The translations under genes and the position numbers were made by a program. DNA of 64,000 nt, taken from NCBI GenBank assembly GCA_030748895.1, contig JASMLC010000007.1, positions 27,869 to 91,868 of the forward strand, written 5' to 3'. Source of the DNA: Candidatus Poseidoniia archaeon. GTDB lineage: Archaea > Thermoplasmatota > Poseidoniia > MGIII > CG-Epi1. Below, piece after piece: positions 33,401 through 41,025 of the stretch (its first letter is position 1; each line of letters starts with the position of its first letter). The notes below the pieces were generated by a model. That model had not been told where the DNA came from, searched no databases, and saw nothing but the letters and a program-made list of their open reading frames with translations.

Positions 33401-34617
33401 GCCAGCGCGTGGCTCGAGGAAGAGGTGACTTCCCACGCCACCAGGATTCCCGCGTCGCCACCATGCACAATCCAGGGCTTGTCGTGCGTCAACGAAATCG
33501 CGACGCCGGCACCGGTGTTCATCACCTGCCCCGAATTCCACTCCTGATAGGTTGTGAGCGAAGTGCCGCTCAGCCCGAGGATGTAGACATTGCCGCTGCC
33601 GTCGGTCACCACCAGCTCGTTGCGGTCCGACCCGAACAGGTCGGCCGCCGCCAGCCCGTAGCCGGAATTGATTCCGGTCTCGTCGGCCTGCTCGTCCCGG
33701 TCGCCGTCGATAAAGACCGAGAGCTTCGATTGCTGCGCCACAATAAGCTCATCGATGCCGTTGCCGTTGAGGTCGGCCGCCAGCATCCCGTAGACCAGGG
33801 AGTCAGTGTTGTCGTTGCCATCCATGTCCTTCTTCCACTGCAATTCCTCGGTTTCACCGTCGAAGATACCGACCCAGCCCTGCTTCGAGCCGACCGCGAT
33901 CTCGATTGCGGCGTCGGAGTCGAACTGCCCCATCGCGACGCCCCAGACGTTCTCGGTGTTCTTGTTGAAGGCCGAAGAGCCGGAGAGGTCGAGATACCAC
34001 TCTGCCTCGTCGAAGGTAACGTCGCGGCCGACGTAAATCTCGGGAGTATCGGTGTCGACGACCCACAGGTAGCCGCGGTCGGCACCCATTGCCAGCTCCG
34101 CCCGCCCATCGCCGTCAAGGTCGCCCATTGCGAGCCCGTAAGGCCACCCCTCGGTCCACTCGGTGTGCGACCAGGAGATGCCGGAGGACCAGTTGGCCTC
34201 TGCCTTGAGGGTGCTACCGTCGATGATGCGCACCTTGCCGGCGTCGCCGTTCCAGTTGTAGCCAACCGCAATCTCGAGCGCATCGTCGTCATCAAGCTGC
34301 GCGATGTCCATCCCTTTCACCGAGCCGCCGAGGTCGACGCTGTGGAAGCCCTCCACCCACGCGTTGAGCGAGTTGTTCCAGTCGAGCATGTGCAGGTAGC
34401 CCTGCGCGTTGCCGACCAGGATTTCGTCCTCGCCGTCGGCGTCAATGTCGGCGACGCGAATCGAATTCAGCGAGCCGAGCCCGTTACCGAGGCCGGCGCG
34501 CCACGCTTCGCTCAGGTAGCCCCGGTCAGTGTCGGACCGCGCGTCGTTGGCCCCTTGCGCTACCGGAAACGCCGGCAGCAGCATCAGGACCAGCAGGAGC
34601 GCCATGAAGCGTTGCAT
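30496..34617 (-). CDS. Large secreted beta-propeller (FG-GAP/VCBS) protein with C-terminal membrane anchor and cytosolic zinc ribbon
   Basis: 1373 residues. A signal peptide (MQRFMALLLVLMLLPAFPVAQG) precedes about 750 residues of repeats of the form DIDADGEDEILVGN and DLDGDGRAELAMG, i.e. calcium-binding FG-GAP/VCBS propeller blades. A CARDB-like domain follows (about 780-890, LTVNITLHNYGGAAISDWRV), then PKD-like Ig folds (APIAMLAANTTSVTLGGYVTFDASASNDPDD and later copies). Near the C-terminus comes one membrane segment (LMKLLGLVLLGTILVAGGAMAV) and a 34-residue zinc ribbon, CPSCQ...CPICQ. The inferred topology is extracellular propeller, single helix, cytosolic ribbon. The role is unknown; adhesion, polymer binding or sensing are candidates. 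Confidence 0.88.
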   Translation of the reverse strand: MQRFMALLLVLMLLPAFPVAQGANDARSDTDRGYLSEAWRAGLGNGLGSLNSIRVADIDADGEDEILVGNAQGYLHMLDWNNSLNAWVEGFHSVDLGGSVKGMDIAQLDDDDALEIAVGYNWNGDAGKVRIIDGSTLKAEANWSSGISWSHTEWTEGWPYGLAMGDLDGDGRAELAMGADRGYLWVVDTDTPEIYVGRDVTFDEAEWYLDLSGSSAFNKNTENVWGVAMGQFDSDAAIEIAVGSKQGWVGIFDGETEELQWKKDMDGNDNTDSLVYGMLAADLNGNGIDELIVAQQSKLSVFIDGDRDEQADETGINSGYGLAAADLFGSDRNELVVTDGSGNVYILGLSGTSLTTYQEWNSGQVMNTGAGVAISLTHDKPWIVHGGDAGILVAWEVTSSSSHALAWDSTSDNNGGSTLYSLPGGNTRGIGAGNIDSDPAIEILVGSGARRVYAFDGVTHAVDWVSPVLDELPMGIQVANLDDDSDNEIVISTGNPGEDRLADSDEGADGHLYVFDRSGSSFTQAFKSGNIDAALGVAVAELDDSNYPEIGVVTGYTLVYAGSSPPPPDHFGRLIVFGFDGSSYDEEGDSGELDDPVRGIAAGDADDDGGAEFVIGTRSGEVLAYHRSGSDYVQDGSTIDTGRVDAYGIAIADLDGDDATEIIVGTGKESSEKKPLIQVYRGSNHAKEWEKEVDTSSLWGVLGADFDNDGVVELIYGTSGGELFTYDGETKDFEAKTSALSGQTGHYGNIRMANLDGEGANELVVGSTAYLWIFTAEGQTNNPDLAIEGGDILVTPAEPTEDDDLTVNITLHNYGGAAISDWRVKIYDGDPDSGGNKITEYTCQSGEPDQRDGCRTIPAGEAAMFEVFWSSQWTTPGYHELYAKAEDIQSPRQETRFSNNKGYTTVEIEEIPNDAPVVSAFLDIVTIWVDEPVRIDAGDSYDNETTEGQADRDYGSGATMEYRYSPDEGGGWSSWMFDYTRDLDFTEPGEKEMKVQVRDERGKESEVMILMVTVKSNSAPIAMLAANTTSVTLGGYVTFDASASNDPDDRADLEFRFNLGDGVYSDWVEEGETVRLYRNALFDSQGNLLEGAGEQPLRDDSGIIRVFALSAGRLMEYRDSQLTGDGYNYTLPASSEQTNYMAQVMVRELPRAAGDESMLQSSWSLAAMVTVLRPDNVLPTAVAQVGIFVEGVGTWSDTQISASTGEAVGFSAADSTDPDGDDSALEYDWRVVDSRGVQFNLLNDRNSLTFTKYFSNPETYVATLTVTDERGGVSTATVQIVVKAAATTNGDEEEGLDLMKLLGLVLLGTILVAGGAMAVGRLRGGGGDEEFDDVSGPLELACPSCQSTIAVHTPQRPIQVGCPICQSQFILRE

Positions 34618-34637
34618 ACGTCGCCCGCACCGCTCCG

Positions 34638-34646
34638 GATATTTGT
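34638..34646 (-). promoter_or_regulatory. TATA box for the propeller protein gene
   Basis: On the minus strand ACAAATATC is centred 25 nt upstream of the ATG at 34617, a leaderless arrangement. Confidence 0.55.
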
Positions 34647-34677
34647 AGCTTACCGCTCCGCTATGGTCTTTTGTGGT

Positions 34678-34947
34678 TCAATCCTTGGACAATCGCGCCT
34701 GCAGCGCCACGCGCAGCCCGCTCTCGTCCAGCCCGTCGGTCGCGATTCCCAGCCGCTCCGCCGCCGCGCGCAGCTGCTCCTCCTCGCCGCGCGCGCCCGG
34801 CGCGCCGAGCGGGAAAGCGCGGTAGCCGCGGAATTCCCGCCAGGCGACGCCCAGACTGCGCGCCGCCTCAGCGAGTCGCTGCGGGCCGAGCAGCAGCCAT
34901 GCCAGCAGGCCAATGACCAGCAGCTCGAGCAGTCCGGGGCCGTTCAC
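34678..34947 (-). CDS. TatA/TatB-like small membrane protein
   Basis: 89 residues: a very short N-terminus, one membrane helix (LLELLVIGLLAWLLLGP), then an amphipathic segment QRLAEAARSLGVAWREFRGY. That is the TatA/TatB layout (helix, G-P hinge, amphipathic helix with SLG..W..FR). The C-terminal 35 residues (EEEQLRAAAERLGIATDGLDESGLRVALQ) form a small helical segment. No tatC is in the window. It overlaps scpB by 4 nt and is the last gene of the smc operon, so a role other than protein export cannot be excluded. Confidence 0.7.
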   Translation of the reverse strand: MNGPGLLELLVIGLLAWLLLGPQRLAEAARSLGVAWREFRGYRAFPLGAPGARGEEEQLRAAAERLGIATDGLDESGLRVALQARLSKD

Positions 34948-35441
34948 GGGGCGCCGAGCGCCTGCTCCAGAAAAGCGCGCCGCTCTGCCTGCGTCGCGGC
35001 GCTGATGCCGAAATACTCGTCGAACGCCTCGGTCACGGAGAGCGCGAAGCTGCGACCGCTCCGTTCGCGCTCAAGCATTCCCAGCTCGAGCAGCTCGCCG
35101 ACGTGCTCGTAGACCCGGTCGCCCATGCGGCGCTTGAGTTCGGACTGTAGCATCGGCTGCTCGTGCGCCACCAGCGCCAGCGTCCGCAGCAGGTAGCCTG
35201 GAATTTCCTGCGGCGCCAGTCGGCGACCATACTCGATGGCGTCGCGGCGTAACTGTAGTGCATACTTGGCGCCCAGCTGCACGATTTCCAGCGCGCCTTC
35301 GCGCTCGCGGCAGGCGGCGACCAGCTCCTCCAGCGCTGCGCTGGCCGCCTTGCGGGAGATCCCAGTTGCCTCAGCGACTTCCTGCGGCGTCAGCGGCCGG
35401 CCAGCGGAGAATAGCGCTGCCTCTGCCGCGACGGCGCTCAG
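34944..35441 (-). CDS. scpB: Segregation and condensation protein B (kleisin-associated winged-helix protein)
   Basis: 165 residues if read from the CTG at 35441. Two winged-helix domains are visible: EAALFSAGRPLTPQEVAEATGISRKAASAALEELV, then LLRTLALVAHEQPMLQSELKRRMG with the closing TEAFDEYFGI that is diagnostic for ScpB. No ATG, GTG or TTG exists in frame before residue 54. The GTG at 35282 would delete the first winged helix. A CTG that overlaps the scpA stop as CTGA is therefore the best start, parallel to the ATGA/GTGA overlaps elsewhere here. ScpB dimers bridge ScpA and SMC heads. Confidence 0.82.
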   Translation of the reverse strand: MSAVAAEAALFSAGRPLTPQEVAEATGISRKAASAALEELVAACREREGALEIVQLGAKYALQLRRDAIEYGRRLAPQEIPGYLLRTLALVAHEQPMLQSELKRRMGDRVYEHVGELLELGMLERERSGRSFALSVTEAFDEYFGISAATQAERRAFLEQALGAP

Positions 35442-36280
35442 CCCGCTGCCTCCCGGTTGCGGATGTAAATCGAGTGGCTGCGCAGGTCCTTCTGCTGGAT
35501 GTCGATGCGACCCTCCCTCGCCAGAAAGAGCGAGCCGACAAAGGTGCGCACAACGCTGGAACGCTCGGGGGCGTCAACCAGCTGGCCGAGTGGAATCGGC
35601 TTGCCGTTCAGCGCGCTGATTTTCTGCCACACCTGCTCCTTGTAGAGTATGGGGTCGTCAGTGTGGATTTTATCGCCCAGATGGCTGGCGCGGTCGTCCA
35701 GCACCGTCTTCCGCTCCTCACGCAGCTGTTTGCGTCGCGCCAGTCGCGCGCGATGCTCAAGCTCGACCTGTCGCGCCTCTTCCAGCGCACCAACCAGTTC
35801 CATCAGCGTCACCCGCCGCTCGCCGCGGAAACGGACCGTCTCCTCCAACGGCGGCTCGGCGGCTATCTCGAGCCGCTCGCCGTAAGTCGGCTCCCAGCCG
35901 AAATCGAACGGATCCCACTCCGCCTGCGGCTCGGGGAGCGGCTCGCTCGCCTCGACCGCGCCCGCCGAGCGTAGCCGCAGCACGTCCCAGGCCCAGCCCA
36001 GGATGGCGCCCGCCAGCGGGAAATCGAGCGCGTCAGCGCGCAGCGCGTGTTGCTGGTATTCCTGAAGCACAAATCCGAGGTCGAGCTGCCACGGGTCCAG
36101 CTCATGCTCGCGCACCAGCTGGAACAGCACCGCTATGCTGCGTGCCAGCGGGTCCTCGATAGCGATGATCTCGGCTCCCGCCTCGGAAGCTTGCGCTAGG
36201 CCGAGGTAGCCGTCAACCCGCTCAGTGTCGCCGCCCACAATCGCCTTGTGGAACAGCAGGTGGTTCTCGACCAGGCTCAC
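35438..36280 (-). CDS. scpA: Segregation and condensation protein A (kleisin)
   Basis: 280 residues. The N-terminal kleisin helices are DPLARSIAVLFQLVREHELDPWQLDLGFVLQEY (about 43-75), which bind the SMC neck. The middle is charged and low in conservation (about 110-215). The C-terminal winged helix contains RSSVVRTFVGSLFLAREGRIDIQQKDLRSHSIYI and closes the SMC ring on the opposite head. It overlaps smc by 4 nt and is followed by scpB. Confidence 0.9.
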   Translation of the reverse strand: MSLVENHLLFHKAIVGGDTERVDGYLGLAQASEAGAEIIAIEDPLARSIAVLFQLVREHELDPWQLDLGFVLQEYQQHALRADALDFPLAGAILGWAWDVLRLRSAGAVEASEPLPEPQAEWDPFDFGWEPTYGERLEIAAEPPLEETVRFRGERRVTLMELVGALEEARQVELEHRARLARRKQLREERKTVLDDRASHLGDKIHTDDPILYKEQVWQKISALNGKPIPLGQLVDAPERSSVVRTFVGSLFLAREGRIDIQQKDLRSHSIYIRNREAAG

Positions 36281-39200
36281 GCCGCCACCTCCTCGGCGGG
36301 CAGCGAAGCGATGAAGCTGTCAACATCGTGAATCTGGTGCAGGTGCGAGACGCCGTCGTCGGCCATGAAGACGCCAATCACGTGCGCCGCCTCGCGCAGC
36401 GCGGCGTGGTGCAGGCTCACGACAAGGAATTGCGCTACAGCCGACTGCAACGCAATCGCGCGGCCGATGTGTTCGGTGTTGACGCCGTCCAGATTCTGGT
36501 CCGGCTCATCGAGCAGGTAGAACGGACTCGGGTCGTAGCGCTGGATGGCGAAGATGAAAGCCATGCTGACGAGCGATTTCTCGCCGCCCGAGAGCGCCTC
36601 GACCGGGAAGAGCCGCTTGCGCGGCATGCGCGCCTTGATTGAGACACCACCATCGAATACCGTTTCCGGTTTCTCCAGCTCCAGCCACGCCTTGCCACCG
36701 CCAGTCAGGTCGGTGAAAGTGGACTGGAAGTTCTCGTCGATGTGTTTATAAACTTCACTGAACCGCTCGAGCTTGCGCGCCGATATTTTGGCTTCGAGCG
36801 CTTCCAGCCGCCGCACCTCCTTACGCAGCTGCTTGCGGTCCTCGCGGATGCGCGCCAGCCGCTCTTCCTCCTGCCGGTAATGCTCGAGCGAAAGCATGTT
36901 GACGTTGCCGAGCCGCCCGCGCTGCCCTTCGAGTGTTTCGCGCTGCGCCTCCAGCTGCTCGCTGCCGCCGACCTTTGGCGGCTGTTCTGCCTTTTCGGGC
37001 AGCCGCAGCTGCGCCTCGGCCAGCTTCGGCTCGCGTGTCGCGACTTCAATCTTCAGCTCGTCGGTAGCGTGCCGCCGCCCGCGCCCGAATTCCTCGCGCT
37101 GCGCCAGCATTGTGCGCGCCTCGGCCAGTTCGTCGCGCAGCCGGTCGCGCCGGTCGCGCAATTCATTGAGTTCGCGGAACTTGGTATCCTCCTCGGCCTT
37201 CAGCTCCTTGACCTCGCGTGCCAGTTTGCGCGCCGTCTCGCGCTCGTCGCGCCGCAACGACTGCTGCTCCTTCTGCTCTGCCAGATTCTGTTCCAGTTCA
37301 CTCGCCAGCCGCTGCTCTTCGCCCGCGGCGGGCTCCTCGGCCGCCTCGAAGCGCGCCACGCTGGCGCGCACCTCCGAAAGCATCTCGCGCTGCCGCCCGA
37401 GCGCCGACTGGAGCTGCGCCAGCCGCTCGGCCGCCACGCCTCCGGTCAGATCCTGCAACGCAGTCGCCGCCTGCTCCACGCTCCCGGTATGGTCGGTAAT
37501 CGTAACTTGCAGCTCGCCCAGCGCAGTCTCGCGCTCGCCCAGCTCACCCTCGAGCGCCGCCAGCGCCCCCTGCCGCGTCTCGAACGCCTGCTGCGCCTGT
37601 AGCAGTCCGTCGGCTGATTTCGACGCCTGCTCATCGTAGTCAGTCACGCGCGTCTGGGTGGTCGAGCACTCGCTCTCGAGCGCTGTCTTTGCCTGCGCCA
37701 CTTCTGCCAGCTCCTCGCGCAACACCAGCACCGCGGCGCTCGCCTCGAGCTTGCTCGCCTCGGCAGTGCTGAGGCGCGCCACCAGTTCGTCGAGATTGTC
37801 GCGGGTGCCGGTCCCGAAGTGGATTCCCGAACGGGGCGGCGAGCCGCCCACCATTGCGCCGCCCGCCTCGAGCAGCTCGCCCGCCAGTGTGACCATGCGG
37901 CCCCGGCCCAGGAGGGTGCGCGCCTCGCTGAGGTTGCGCATGATTACCGTGTCACCGAAGACGTTGCCGAAAGCGTCCGCGTAGCGTGGGTCGAACCGCA
38001 CTAGCTCCTGCGCGAAGTTGATTGCGCCAGCCTGCTTCACCAGCAGCAGTGCGTTGGCGCTAGGGCGATATCTGCGCAGCCGATTGAGCGGCAGGAAGCG
38101 TGCCCGCCCCAGCTTGCGCTGTTTCAGGAACGCAATCGCCTCCGCCGCGACAGCGTCATCCCTGACGACGACCGACTGCATCCGCGCGCCAGCCGCCACC
38201 TCGAGCGCCAGCGCATGCTCCTCATCCACCTGCCCCAGCTCGGCAATCGTTCCGACGATGCCGTCCAGCTCGCCCGCATCGCGCGCCGCGAGTACCGACT
38301 GCACCGCACGCGCGTAGCCGCCGATTTCATCGCGGGCGCGCGTAGCCGCCTCTTCGGCCGCCAGCGCCAGCGCAGCTTCGCGCAGCTCGCCCTCGATGCG
38401 TTCCAGCCGGTCGCTCGCCAGCGCCAGTTCGCCCACCAGTTTGCCGTGCTTGGCGGAGACTTTGCGCAGGTTATCGGCCGCAGACTTGCGCCCCAGTTCG
38501 AGGTCCTGTAGCTGGAAGTCGGCGTCAGCCGAATCCTCCCGTGCCGCTTTCAGGAGCAGTTCTGACCGCTCCAGTCGCTCACGCGCCAGCTCGAGCTGTC
38601 GCTCAAGCTGTTCACGCTCGCCCTCGAGCCGATGCCGTTGCATCTCCAGCTCGCCCGCCGCCTGCCTCAGCGCATCGAGGGCGTCGCGCTGGCCAGAGAT
38701 TTCCTGCGAACCGTCGGCAGCGGAAGCTTCGAGTCGCGCCAGTTCCCCGGAGGCTGTCGCGACTCGCGCATCCAGTTCGCCCGCCTCTGCGCGCGCTCCT
38801 TCCAGCGCTTCGCGTAGCTCTTTCAGCTCCGCCGCGGCAGCCTTGCGCGAGCCCTCAAGCTGGCGGCGCGAGCCCTCCAGCTCCGTGAGCCGCGCGCCAG
38901 CCGATTCGGAGTTGCTCTGCGCCAGCGCCTGGCTGACGCGCGCCCGGTCCAGCAGCTCCTGCAACTCGCGTGCGCGGTCGCCGCCCGCGTCAGAAATATC
39001 GGTTTCCACCTTTTTATAATCGTCTTCGAGAGTTCCAATAGCAGTCTGCCGTTCTTTCAGCTCTTCCACGAGCTCTCCCAGTTCCTTTTCGTGGCGCGCA
39101 ATCAGCCCTCGCCGTGACTCCAGCTCCGCCTCCAGGTCGAGTACGCGGCGCCATTTGCGCTGGAGCTCGTTTTCCTGCAACTGTTGCAGGATAACCTCAA

Positions 39201-39861
39201 GCCGCTCGGCATCACGCTTCTCGCGCTCGAGCTGCCGCAGCAGCCGCTGCGCCTCGCGCATGCGTTCGTCGAGCAGCGTCAGGTCGGTGCCAACATGCTC
39301 GCGCGCCGAGCGGGTCTTGCGCAGCCGCTGGTCGTACGCCGTTATCCCGGCGACGTCCTCCAGCTTGCGCCGCCGCGCGGTGCCTGACATGAGCGAGGTT
39401 TGCGTGACGTCGCCCTGCTGGATGATGTTATAGCCGGTGGCGTAGAGCCCGGCGCGCGAGAAGAGCGCCTCGAATTCGCCCGCCGAGGAGGTGTCGCCGT
39501 TGAGCCGGTAGTAGGTAGCAGGCTTGCCGCCGCGCAGCCTCACTCCCTTGGTGAAGCGCACCCGGTCACTCTCGATGGAGAGGAAGCGGTCGCTGTTGTT
39601 GAAGACCATGCTGACGCGGCAGTGCTGCGCGGCGCTGCGCGATTTCTTCCCTTCCTGATAGCCGAAAATCAGCTGGTTCAGCCGCCGCGCGCGCAGCAGT
39701 TTGGTCGAGCGCGAGCCGAGGATGAAAAGGATGGCATCAGTGATGTTGCTCTTGCCCGAACCGTTGGGTCCGGTGATGCAGGTAAAGCCGGGGCCGAAGG
39801 GGACGGTAACGTGGCCTTTGAAGGATTTAAAGTTCTCGAACTCGAGTTCGAGAAGTTGCAA
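36277..39861 (-). CDS. smc: Chromosome segregation ATPase SMC
   Basis: 1194 residues. The N-terminal ATPase half has Walker A GPNGSGKS at 32-39. Two long coiled coils flank a flexible hinge (about 510-640) with GIVGTIAELGQVDEEHALALEVAAGARM. The C-terminal half has the signature LSGGEKSLVSMAFIFAIQ and Walker B FYLLDEPDQNLDGVN. The start is a TTG immediately after the TGA of the upstream Fic-like gene. With ScpA and ScpB it forms the condensin-like complex that folds chromosomes. Confidence 0.96.
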   Translation of the reverse strand: MQLLELEFENFKSFKGHVTVPFGPGFTCITGPNGSGKSNITDAILFILGSRSTKLLRARRLNQLIFGYQEGKKSRSAAQHCRVSMVFNNSDRFLSIESDRVRFTKGVRLRGGKPATYYRLNGDTSSAGEFEALFSRAGLYATGYNIIQQGDVTQTSLMSGTARRRKLEDVAGITAYDQRLRKTRSAREHVGTDLTLLDERMREAQRLLRQLEREKRDAERLEVILQQLQENELQRKWRRVLDLEAELESRRGLIARHEKELGELVEELKERQTAIGTLEDDYKKVETDISDAGGDRARELQELLDRARVSQALAQSNSESAGARLTELEGSRRQLEGSRKAAAAELKELREALEGARAEAGELDARVATASGELARLEASAADGSQEISGQRDALDALRQAAGELEMQRHRLEGEREQLERQLELARERLERSELLLKAAREDSADADFQLQDLELGRKSAADNLRKVSAKHGKLVGELALASDRLERIEGELREAALALAAEEAATRARDEIGGYARAVQSVLAARDAGELDGIVGTIAELGQVDEEHALALEVAAGARMQSVVVRDDAVAAEAIAFLKQRKLGRARFLPLNRLRRYRPSANALLLVKQAGAINFAQELVRFDPRYADAFGNVFGDTVIMRNLSEARTLLGRGRMVTLAGELLEAGGAMVGGSPPRSGIHFGTGTRDNLDELVARLSTAEASKLEASAAVLVLREELAEVAQAKTALESECSTTQTRVTDYDEQASKSADGLLQAQQAFETRQGALAALEGELGERETALGELQVTITDHTGSVEQAATALQDLTGGVAAERLAQLQSALGRQREMLSEVRASVARFEAAEEPAAGEEQRLASELEQNLAEQKEQQSLRRDERETARKLAREVKELKAEEDTKFRELNELRDRRDRLRDELAEARTMLAQREEFGRGRRHATDELKIEVATREPKLAEAQLRLPEKAEQPPKVGGSEQLEAQRETLEGQRGRLGNVNMLSLEHYRQEEERLARIREDRKQLRKEVRRLEALEAKISARKLERFSEVYKHIDENFQSTFTDLTGGGKAWLELEKPETVFDGGVSIKARMPRKRLFPVEALSGGEKSLVSMAFIFAIQRYDPSPFYLLDEPDQNLDGVNTEHIGRAIALQSAVAQFLVVSLHHAALREAAHVIGVFMADDGVSHLHQIHDVDSFIASLPAEEVAA

Positions 39862-40860
39862 TCAGAAAGCCTCCAGGTGTGCCTGGCGCGGTTCAGTCTT
39901 CAGTGCCGCGAGCTCTCCCCTGACACCGGAACGGTGATGCTGCCGGTATGCTTTCCAGAATCCACTGATGAGTCGGCCACGGTCGCCGCGGTCGCCCGCG
40001 ACCAGTGCCGAGAGGTAGCGCGAACGGTCTTCCCGCTGCCACATGGGTGCGGGCAGGCCCGCGCGCACGAGCATCCCCTCGAGTAGCAGTCGCGCCACGA
40101 GGCCGTTGCCAGCTTCGAAAGGCCGCAGTTGCAGGAAGCGGTGGTGGAACAGCGTCGCACGTTCGAACGAGTGTAGCGGCGACGGGTCGTGCCACCACTC
40201 GAGCAGCGCGTCGAGCTCGTCCTCAATCAGCACTGGCGGCGGTGGGACGAAGGCCGAGCCGGGAAGGCTGGCGCTGTCCTGCCGCAGGTGGCCGCCGTCG
40301 CCCTGCCCTTCGCGCACCTCGAGGTGCAGCTTGAGGATGGCGCGCCGGTCGAGTCGCGCGACACGCTCGCCCACCTCGCGGTGGAGTCGTCGTAGCGCGA
40401 GCACTTCGAGTACGCGCGACAGCGGGATTCCCGCGGGCGCGCGGTCGTGTAACAGTATCGCCTCGGTCTGCTCGGGTGCCAGCGGCTCGGAGGTGAGCAT
40501 CAGGTTGCCGTGCACCGCCGCCAGCTCTGACTGTTCTGCTTCGCGTTCGCGCGCCTTGCGGTCCTGTTGCAGTCTGTTCAGCGCGCGCCGCAGGAACTTC
40601 AGTCGCTCGAGCCCTTTCAGCGCTTTCGTATCGAGGTAAGGCGTGCGGAACATATCGGCTGACGCCTTCGCCATACGCTCGACCGCGGCGAGCTCCAGCT
40701 CCGGCTCGTGGATAGCTTTGAGACGCTCCAGTTCCCGTTCATCGGGCTCCTCGGAACCGAGGTAATGCTGCACTTTCTCGACGCGTCCATTGAACTTGAA
40801 CGACTTGACGAGATACCAGTACTGCTGCCCGCGAGTGGTCTTAGGCGTAAGATAGACCAT
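39862..40860 (-). CDS. Fic-domain protein with a degenerate active site
   Basis: 332 residues from the ATG at 40860. The first 45 residues (YWYLVKSFKFNGRVEKVQHYLG) are a beta-rich segment like that preceding some archaeal Fic domains. A charged helical linker leads into a Fic fold: LMLTSEPLAPEQTEAIL (about 120-137), LHSFERATLFHHRFLQLRPFEAGNGLVARLLLEGML (about 229-264). In the canonical HPFxDGNGRxxR motif the catalytic His is Arg246, the Asp/Glu is Ala250 and the first Arg is Leu254; only the GNG and Arg257 remain. The usual inhibitory Ser-x-x-x-Glu-Gly is AAVHGN. AMPylation is therefore unlikely. It directly precedes smc. Confidence 0.8.
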   Translation of the reverse strand: MVYLTPKTTRGQQYWYLVKSFKFNGRVEKVQHYLGSEEPDERELERLKAIHEPELELAAVERMAKASADMFRTPYLDTKALKGLERLKFLRRALNRLQQDRKAREREAEQSELAAVHGNLMLTSEPLAPEQTEAILLHDRAPAGIPLSRVLEVLALRRLHREVGERVARLDRRAILKLHLEVREGQGDGGHLRQDSASLPGSAFVPPPPVLIEDELDALLEWWHDPSPLHSFERATLFHHRFLQLRPFEAGNGLVARLLLEGMLVRAGLPAPMWQREDRSRYLSALVAGDRGDRGRLISGFWKAYRQHHRSGVRGELAALKTEPRQAHLEAF

Positions 40861-40877
40861 AAGCCCGGCGCCATTGG

Positions 40878-40967
40878 TTCCACCTTTTAAAGTTTTTGGA
40901 TTTAGGTAGCGAGTGGAAAAGCAGCTTGCTGTACCACCTTTCCACAGGAAACCAAGGGGTGGTGGAA
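40878..40967. promoter_or_regulatory. Regulatory region with four alternating TTCCAC/GTGGAA half-sites
   Basis: Half-sites lie at 40878-40883 (TTCCAC), 40913-40918 (GTGGAA), 40940-40945 (TTCCAC) and 40962-40967 (GTGGAA). The Fic gene's TATA box CTTTTAAAG (40884-40892, 28 nt upstream of the ATG) abuts the first one. GTGGAAA 40913-40919 and TTTCCAC 40939-40945 can form a hairpin that encloses CAGC-TT-GCTG. The array separates the Fic-smc operon from the divergent arsenate reductase gene. Confidence 0.45.
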
Positions 40968-41025
40968 CAGGCTCCTGTCGACGAGCAACCGGCAGTTTTT
41001 TGGCGCACCGCACAGTCGAGCCGCG

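Noticed and set aside
32563..35112. An 849-codon plus-strand open frame across the propeller and TatA-like genes
   Set aside because: It is antisense to FG-GAP repeats and crosses a gene boundary with its promoter. The regular DxDxDG repeat on the minus strand explains it.
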